Shown here in pieces: positions 59,039-64,000 of a stretch of DNA of 64,000 bases (within the stretch, counting starts at the first letter, position 1; every line of letters starts with the position of its first letter). The position numbers and the translations under genes were made by a program. The DNA lies in NCBI RefSeq assembly GCF_000719955.1, contig NZ_JOII01000009.1:1-64000 (forward strand). The letters run 5' to 3'. The notes below the pieces were generated by a model. The model was not told the DNA's origin, did no database searches, and saw only the letters and a list, made by a program, of their open reading frames with translations. The DNA is from Streptomyces albidoflavus (GTDB lineage Bacteria; Actinomycetota; Actinomycetes; Streptomycetales; Streptomycetaceae).

Positions 59039-60754
59039 TCAGAGGGCGGCCTCCCAGACGACGGAGGTGCCGCCGCCGCCCTCGCCGATGCCGGGGCCGT
59101 ACCAGCTGGAGCCCCCGAGGGACTCGGCGCGCCGCCTGAGGTTGCGCAGGCCGCTGCGGCGACCGCCGGGCGCGATGCCGACCCCGTCGTCGGCGACGGT
59201 GAGGCGGACGCCCGGCGTGCCGTCGGGCAGGGCGCGTCCGGCCTCCACGACCACCTCGATGCGGCCGGCGCCGGAGTGGCGGAAGGCGTTGGAGAGGGCT
59301 TCGCGGAGCGCGGCGACGAGGTTCTTGCCGGTGGTCTCGCCGACGAGGGTGTCGACGGGGCCGAGGAAGCGGTGGGCCGGGGTGAAGCCCAACGGCACGG
59401 CGGCCAGGTTGATCTCGCGCAGGACGCGGGTGCGCAGCCCGGTGGGAGCGTCGGCGGGACCCTGTTGCAGGGCGAAGATCGCGGTGCGGATCTCCTGGAT
59501 GGTGACGTCGAGTTCGTCCACCGCCTTGCCCAGCTTCTCCCGCACGGCGGGGGCGTCGGAGCGGCGCTGCGCCGTCTCCAGCATCATGCCGGTGGCGAAG
59601 AGGCGCTGGATCACCAGGTCGTGCAGGTCGCGGGCGATGCGGTCGCGGTCCTCCAGGACGGCGAGGCGCTCGCGGTCACGCTGGGCCTCGGCCATCCGCA
59701 GGGCCAGCGCGGCCTGGGTGGCGAACTGGGTGGCCAGGGTCCGTTCCGTCTCGGTGAAGTGCCGGGCGCCGACGGAGCGCGGGGTGACCAGTGCGCCCAG
59801 CACCCGGTCGTCGCTGACCAGGGGCAGCATCATGCTCGGCCCGAACCCGGCACCGACCTCGGTCCGTACGCGGGGGTCGCCGGCGGCGTCGTCCACGAGG
59901 ACCGGGCGGCCCGCCAGCAGTTCGCGGACGAGCGCGCTGTCGGCGGGGATGACCAGGCCCATGGCGCCGCGTGGCGCGTCCTCCCGCGAGGAGGCGGCGA
60001 CCACCTCCATCCCGCCCTCCTCGGTGGGCAGCAGGACGAAACCGGCCCGGGCGTCGGCGAGGTGGCGTGCCTGTTCCGCCACGACGGTGAGCGCCTCGTC
60101 GGCGTCGCTGCCGGAGAGGAGGCTGGTGGTGACGGCGACCGAGCCGTCGATCCACCGCTCGCGCTGCTTCGACGCCTCGTGCAGCCGGGCGTTGCCGATG
60201 GCGATGCCGGCCTCGGTGGCCAGCACCCGCAGGATCTGGAGGTCCTCCTCGGTGAAGTCGGCGCCGCCCTCCTTCTCCGCCAGGTAGAGGTTGCCGAAGA
60301 TCTCCTCCCCGACCCGGATGGGGACGCCGAGGAAGGACCGCATCGGCGGGTGGTGGGGAGGGAATCCGCAGGAGCGCGGGTCGGTGGCGAGGTCGGCGAG
60401 GCGGAGCGGGCGCGGGTCGTGGATCAGCGCCCCGAGCAGTCCTCGGTGTCCGTCGGGGAGGTGGCCGATGGCGCGGGCCGTGGCGCCGTCGACGCCGTGG
60501 TGGACGAAGTCCGACAGGCCCTGCCCGTCCTCGGCGACGACCCCGATCGCCGCGTACCGCGCGCCGCCCAGTTCCGCGGCGGTCTCGCAGAGCTTGTCGA
60601 GCGTCTGGTGCAGCTCGGTGCCGGAGCCGACGGAGCGCATCGCCGCGAGCAGTTGCGGGATACGGACCGCCAGCTCGGCGGAGATCCCGTGCGGCCCGGG
60701 GAGGTCGGCCTCGTCCGGGAGTGAGCCGGAGCGGTTCTCGGCGGGGGGCGGCAT
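59039..60754 (-). CDS. DosS/DevS-like GAF-GAF sensor histidine kinase
   Basis: The 571-aa cytosolic kinase has GAF1 (~45-190), GAF2 (~210-355), a HisKA_3 dimerisation domain with phospho-His378 (DRIARDLHDLVIQRLFATGM) and a HATPase (~480-571; REALSNAFRHSG, VADDGVGIAPGG, GLRNLRRRAESLGG). GAF1 keeps GFPPHHPPMRSFLGVP, which aligns with the haem-ligand segment of mycobacterial DosS (His135 here), so O2/NO/redox sensing is likely. No response regulator is adjacent. It lies 77 bases after cydCD, linking it to cytochrome bd. ATG 60754 lacks a ribosome binding site. Confidence 0.92.
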   Translation of the reverse strand: MPPPAENRSGSLPDEADLPGPHGISAELAVRIPQLLAAMRSVGSGTELHQTLDKLCETAAELGGARYAAIGVVAEDGQGLSDFVHHGVDGATARAIGHLPDGHRGLLGALIHDPRPLRLADLATDPRSCGFPPHHPPMRSFLGVPIRVGEEIFGNLYLAEKEGGADFTEEDLQILRVLATEAGIAIGNARLHEASKQRERWIDGSVAVTTSLLSGSDADEALTVVAEQARHLADARAGFVLLPTEEGGMEVVAASSREDAPRGAMGLVIPADSALVRELLAGRPVLVDDAAGDPRVRTEVGAGFGPSMMLPLVSDDRVLGALVTPRSVGARHFTETERTLATQFATQAALALRMAEAQRDRERLAVLEDRDRIARDLHDLVIQRLFATGMMLETAQRRSDAPAVREKLGKAVDELDVTIQEIRTAIFALQQGPADAPTGLRTRVLREINLAAVPLGFTPAHRFLGPVDTLVGETTGKNLVAALREALSNAFRHSGAGRIEVVVEAGRALPDGTPGVRLTVADDGVGIAPGGRRSGLRNLRRRAESLGGSSWYGPGIGEGGGGTSVVWEAAL

Positions 60755-60831
60755 GGAGGGAGCGTAGTTTGTCCGGTTGACGGCGAATGGCCGCGGCCCG
60801 GACGTGTCGAGTCCCGCCCGGGCCGCGCGGC

Positions 60832-63800
60832 TCATGCCGGCACCCCGGCCCGCCCGAGCAGCAGCGCGTCCGTGGCCCGCTCCCGCTCCCGCAGACGCCG
60901 GAAGGGCCCGTCCTCCGCGCTCAGTTCCTCGTACGTGCCGCGCTGCACGATCCGGCCCTCGTCGAGCACGAGGATCTCGTCGACCGCCTCCAGTCCGGCG
61001 AGCCGGTGGGTGATGAGGAGGGTGGTACGCCCCCGGGTCGCGGCCAGCAGGTCGGCGGTGAGGCGGTCGGCCGTCTCCAGATCGAGGTGTTCGGCCGGCT
61101 CGTCGAGGACCAGGAGCGGGAAGCCGGCCAGGAGCGCCCGGGCCAGGGCCAGCCGCTGCCGCTGCCCGCCGGAGAGCCGTGCGCCGTGCTCCCCGACCGG
61201 AGTGTCCAGCCCCTGCGGCAGCGTCTCGACCCACTCCAGCAGACGGGCCCCTCCCAGCACCTCGCGGAGCCGGGCCTCGGTGGCCGAACGGTCGGCGAGG
61301 AGCAGGTTCTCCCGGAGGGTGCTGTCGAAGACGTGGGCGTCCTGCGCGCAGAGTCCCACCAGCCGCCGCACGTCGTCCCCGTCGAGCCCCGGGGCGGAGG
61401 CACCGGCGAGCGTGTAGCTCCCGGTACGAGGGTCGAGGAACCTGAGCAGGAGCTGGGCCAGCGTGGTCTTGCCCGAACCGGACGGGCCCACCACGGCGAT
61501 CCGGCGCCCCTCGGTCACGGTCAGGTCGATGCCGGTGAGGGCGTCGCGCGCCTGCCCGGGGTGGCGGGCGGCCACCCCGCGCAGCTCCACGGGGAACGGG
61601 CTCTCCGGCGCCGGGCCGGCCGCCTCGGGCTCGGTGACCGGGACGGGCGCGTCCAGCACCTCGTGGACCCGCTCGGCGCTGCGGCGTACCCGCTGCCGGA
61701 ACTGGACGGCGAGCGGGAGCGCGGTCACCGCTTCGAAGGCGGCGAGCGGGGTCAGCACCACGACGGCGAGCGCCACCCCGTCCAGGGCGCCCGCGCTCAC
61801 GCCCCGGATGCCGACGTACGCGGCGGCCACCGTGGTCAGGCCGGTGATGACCGCGGTCAGGCCGGCCCCCAGGGCGTTGGCGGCCGCGCCCCGCGCTCGG
61901 ATCCGGGTCAGTTCGCGGTCCGCGTCGCCGGTCCGGGCGGTGCGGTGGGCGAGCGCGCCCGCCACCGTCAGTTCACCGGTGCCGGTCAGGACCTCGGCGA
62001 CCCGGGTGGCCAGCGCTCCCCGGGCCGGTGCCAGCCGCCGTTCGGCGCGCCGGGCAAAGCCACCGCTGACCAGCGGCACTCCCACGGCCGCCGCCAGCAG
62101 GCCGATCGCGAGGATGGCCCCGGCCGCCGGCAGCAGCCAGGTCATGAAGAGGACGGAAACGGTGGAGACGAGGGCGGCCCAGCCGGCCGGGAGGAGCCAC
62201 CGCAGCCAGTAGTCCTGGAGCGCGTCCACGTCGGCGACGAGACGCGAGAGCAGATCGCCCCGTCGCGTCCCGCGCAGCCCTGCCGGGGCCAGCCGCTCCA
62301 GCCGCCGGAACACCGCGACCCGGGTGTCGGCCAGCATCCGCAGGACCACGTCGTGGGAGACGAGCCGCTCGGCGTAACGGAAGACCGCCCGCCCGATACC
62401 GAAGGCCCGCGTCGCCGTCACCGCCATCATCAGGTAGAGCACCGGGGGCTGTTGCGAGGCGCGGGAGATCAGGTAGCCGGAGGTGGCCATGAGGCCCACC
62501 GCACTGCCGAGCGCCAGACTACCCAGGACCAGCGAGAGGATCAGGCGTCCGCGCGCCTCGCGACCCGCCGCGCGTACCCGCACCAGGGCGGAGCCCCGTC
62601 CGGGGAGTCGTCGGTCCGCCGTGGCCTCCGCCGCCGATGTTTCACGTGAAACATCGGCCTCGGACTCCTCCGGCCGTGACGTGGTTTCACGTGAAACATC
62701 GGAGAAGAACCACTCCCACTCCTCCGGCCGCGTTTCACGTGAAACATCAACGCCCCGAGGGCCGTCCGCCACCGTCATGGAGTCGGCGGCCGAGACGACC
62801 GGGGTCCGGACGGTGGCTCCGCGCTGCGCCGGGACACCGCGCTCGTCCTCCCCGGCCGACGCCTTCGTCACCTCGTCGAGCCGCACCACCCGGTCGGCCA
62901 CGGCGAGCAGCGCGGGCCGGTGCACCACCAGGAGCACCGTCCGGCCCACGGCGAGCCGGCGTACCGCCTCGACGACGGCTTCCTCGCTCGCTCCGTCGAG
63001 CGAGGCGGTGGGCTCGTCGAGGAGCAGGACCGGCCGGTCGGCGAGGAACGCCCGGGCCAGGGCGACCCGCTGGCGCTGGCCCGCGGAGAGCCCGGCACCG
63101 TCCTCCCCCAGTTCCGTCTCGGCGCCTGCGGGGAGGCCGGCGACGAACTCCCGCGCCCCTGCCTGTTCGAGAGCCCGCGCGACCTCCACCTCACTGGCGT
63201 CGGGGCGGGCCAGCCGGACGTTCTCCGCGACGGTGCCGGCGAAGAGCTGCGGGCGCTGGGGGACCCAGGCGATGCGCTGGTGCCACAGCTCCCGGTCGAC
63301 CTCCGCCAGGTCCGTCCCGCCGACGGTGACGCGGCCCTCGGCCGGGGCGACGAAGCCCAGGGCCGCCTGGAGCAGCGTGGTCTTGCCGCAGCCGCTGGGG
63401 CCGACGAGGGCGACGGTCTCCCCCGGCTCGACCGTGAAGGTGGCTTCGCGGACGGCGGGAGCGTCGCGTCCCGGGTAGCGGACGGTCACCCCTTCGAAGG
63501 CGAGGGCGCCGGCCGGCGGGGCCTGCGTCCCCGTGTGCGGCACCGGCGTCTCCAGGACGGCGAAGACCTCCTCGGCCGCGGCCAGTCCTTCCGCGGCGGC
63601 GTGGTACTGCGCCCCGACCTGGCGCAACGGCAGGTACGCCTCGGGGGCCAGGACGAGGATGACCAGCCCCGTGTACAGGTCCATGTCTCCGTGGACGAGC
63701 CGCATGCCGATGGTGACGGCCACCAGGGCCACGGAGAGCGTGGCCAGCAGTTCCAGCGCGAAGGAGGAGAGGAAGGCGATCCGCAAGGTGCGCAGCGTCG

Positions 63801-64000
63801 CCCTGCGGTAGTCGTGGGTGATGCGGCGGATCGACTCGGCCTGCGCCTTGGCCCGCCCGAAGATCTTGAGAGTCGGCAGTCCGGCGACCACGTCGAGGAA
63901 GTGGCCGGAGAGCCGCGACAGCAGCCCCCACTGCCGGTCCATCCGCGACTGGGTCGCCCAGCCGATGAGCGCCATGAAGAGCGGGATCAGGGGGAGGGTG
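60832..64000 (-). CDS. cydCD: CydDC-type ABC transporter (CydD-CydC fusion), 5' end outside window
   Basis: At least 1,056 residues are present. The N-terminal half is CydD-like with Walker A LVGPSGCGKTTLL and signature LSAGQRQRVALAR. A linker of ~100 residues follows. The C-terminal CydC half has six helices, Walker A VVGPSGSGKTTLAQLL and signature LSGGQRQRLALAR. The pair exports cysteine/glutathione and is needed for cytochrome bd assembly. The linker contains three VSRET peptides encoded by parS sites. The frame continues through LTLPLIPLF to the window edge, so cydA/cydB probably lie beyond it. A DosS-like kinase follows downstream. Confidence 0.94.
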   Translation of the reverse strand, partial: TLPLIPLFMALIGWATQSRMDRQWGLLSRLSGHFLDVVAGLPTLKIFGRAKAQAESIRRITHDYRRATLRTLRIAFLSSFALELLATLSVALVAVTIGMRLVHGDMDLYTGLVILVLAPEAYLPLRQVGAQYHAAAEGLAAAEEVFAVLETPVPHTGTQAPPAGALAFEGVTVRYPGRDAPAVREATFTVEPGETVALVGPSGCGKTTLLQAALGFVAPAEGRVTVGGTDLAEVDRELWHQRIAWVPQRPQLFAGTVAENVRLARPDASEVEVARALEQAGAREFVAGLPAGAETELGEDGAGLSAGQRQRVALARAFLADRPVLLLDEPTASLDGASEEAVVEAVRRLAVGRTVLLVVHRPALLAVADRVVRLDEVTKASAGEDERGVPAQRGATVRTPVVSAADSMTVADGPRGVDVSRETRPEEWEWFFSDVSRETTSRPEESEADVSRETSAAEATADRRLPGRGSALVRVRAAGREARGRLILSLVLGSLALGSAVGLMATSGYLISRASQQPPVLYLMMAVTATRAFGIGRAVFRYAERLVSHDVVLRMLADTRVAVFRRLERLAPAGLRGTRRGDLLSRLVADVDALQDYWLRWLLPAGWAALVSTVSVLFMTWLLPAAGAILAIGLLAAAVGVPLVSGGFARRAERRLAPARGALATRVAEVLTGTGELTVAGALAHRTARTGDADRELTRIRARGAAANALGAGLTAVITGLTTVAAAYVGIRGVSAGALDGVALAVVVLTPLAAFEAVTALPLAVQFRQRVRRSAERVHEVLDAPVPVTEPEAAGPAPESPFPVELRGVAARHPGQARDALTGIDLTVTEGRRIAVVGPSGSGKTTLAQLLLRFLDPRTGSYTLAGASAPGLDGDDVRRLVGLCAQDAHVFDSTLRENLLLADRSATEARLREVLGGARLLEWVETLPQGLDTPVGEHGARLSGGQRQRLALARALLAGFPLLVLDEPAEHLDLETADRLTADLLAATRGRTTLLITHRLAGLEAVDEILVLDEGRIVQRGTYEELSAEDGPFRRLRERERATDALLLGRAGVPA
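62638..62746. other. Cluster of three parS sites in the cydCD linker
   Basis: Cores GTTTCACGTGAAAC lie at 62639-62652, 62684-62697 and 62732-62745, spaced 45 and 48 bp. The first has the full 16-mer. On the minus strand each is read as VSRET. They fall exactly between the CydD and CydC halves, where extra residues should not disturb folding. Confidence 0.95.

Overview
The window is a high-G+C actinobacterial chromosome segment that reads as Streptomyces. The main evidence is the tandem spore sigma factors sigF and sigN, a Streptomyces subtilisin inhibitor (SSI) gene, many GTG and TTG starts, DUF-type proteins typical of the genus, and the copper/DyP cluster sco-ecuC-copCD-dtpA known from S. 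lividans. Gene order runs in the same sense as the S. coelicolor sigF-to-cydCD stretch as I remember it, which would put the right end nearer oriC. Twelve exact copies of the ParB-binding parS core (GTTTCACGTGAAAC) and two intergenic groups of DnaA boxes support an origin-proximal position.

Layout. 0-3 kb: uracil salvage (upp), a basic hypothetical protein, tadA with its partner gene, and tRNA-Ser(CGA). 3-7 kb: a TetR regulator, a 58-aa conserved small protein, sigF, a terminator and sigN. 7-12.4 kb: a MarR-MFS-YceI cluster in which the transporter and the YceI protein carry the same carboxypeptidase-regulatory-like domain. 12.4-18.3 kb: a TetR/MFS efflux pair with a clear operator, a secreted endonuclease/phosphatase-fold protein, a response regulator without phosphorylation residues, a DUF2797 pair, tRNA-Arg(ACG) and tRNA-Ser(GCT). 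18.5-31.6 kb: an SSI inhibitor, a 1,746-aa PAS/coiled-coil/pseudokinase protein carrying four parS sites, an acyl-CoA ligase, a SigE-family sigma factor, secreted proteins including a probable NepA, tRNA-Ser(TGA), an HtrA-like protease and a glycerophosphodiesterase.

32-39 kb holds two HATPase anti-sigma-like proteins, a GAF-PP2C phosphatase, a SEC-C protein, a prim-pol protein and an aminopeptidase P. Four parS sites lie in the convergent gap after the aminopeptidase, one at the centre of a 36-bp perfect palindrome. 39-45.6 kb is a periplasmic copper-handling cluster ending in the DyP peroxidase dtpA (one parS). 45.6-49.5 kb holds pheA, a DnaA-box-rich gap, serS and a HAD phosphatase. 49.5-53 kb is a four-gene ABC operon. 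53-58.9 kb holds an epoxide-hydrolase/SDR fusion, an F420-type oxidoreductase, a second HAD phosphatase and an M23 peptidase. The right end holds a DosS-like GAF sensor kinase downstream of cydCD, whose interdomain linker contains three parS sites and whose 5' end lies outside the window.

Functional links. TadA and one of its expected substrates, tRNA-Arg(ACG), are both encoded here. sigF, sigN, two anti-sigma-type HATPases, a PP2C phosphatase and a probable SigN-dependent spore-wall gene (nepA) form a sporulation/stress set. The eight coding parS sites use only the two reading frames free of the internal TGA and sit in linker or N-terminal segments. No CRISPR array, insertion sequence, prophage or rRNA operon was seen.
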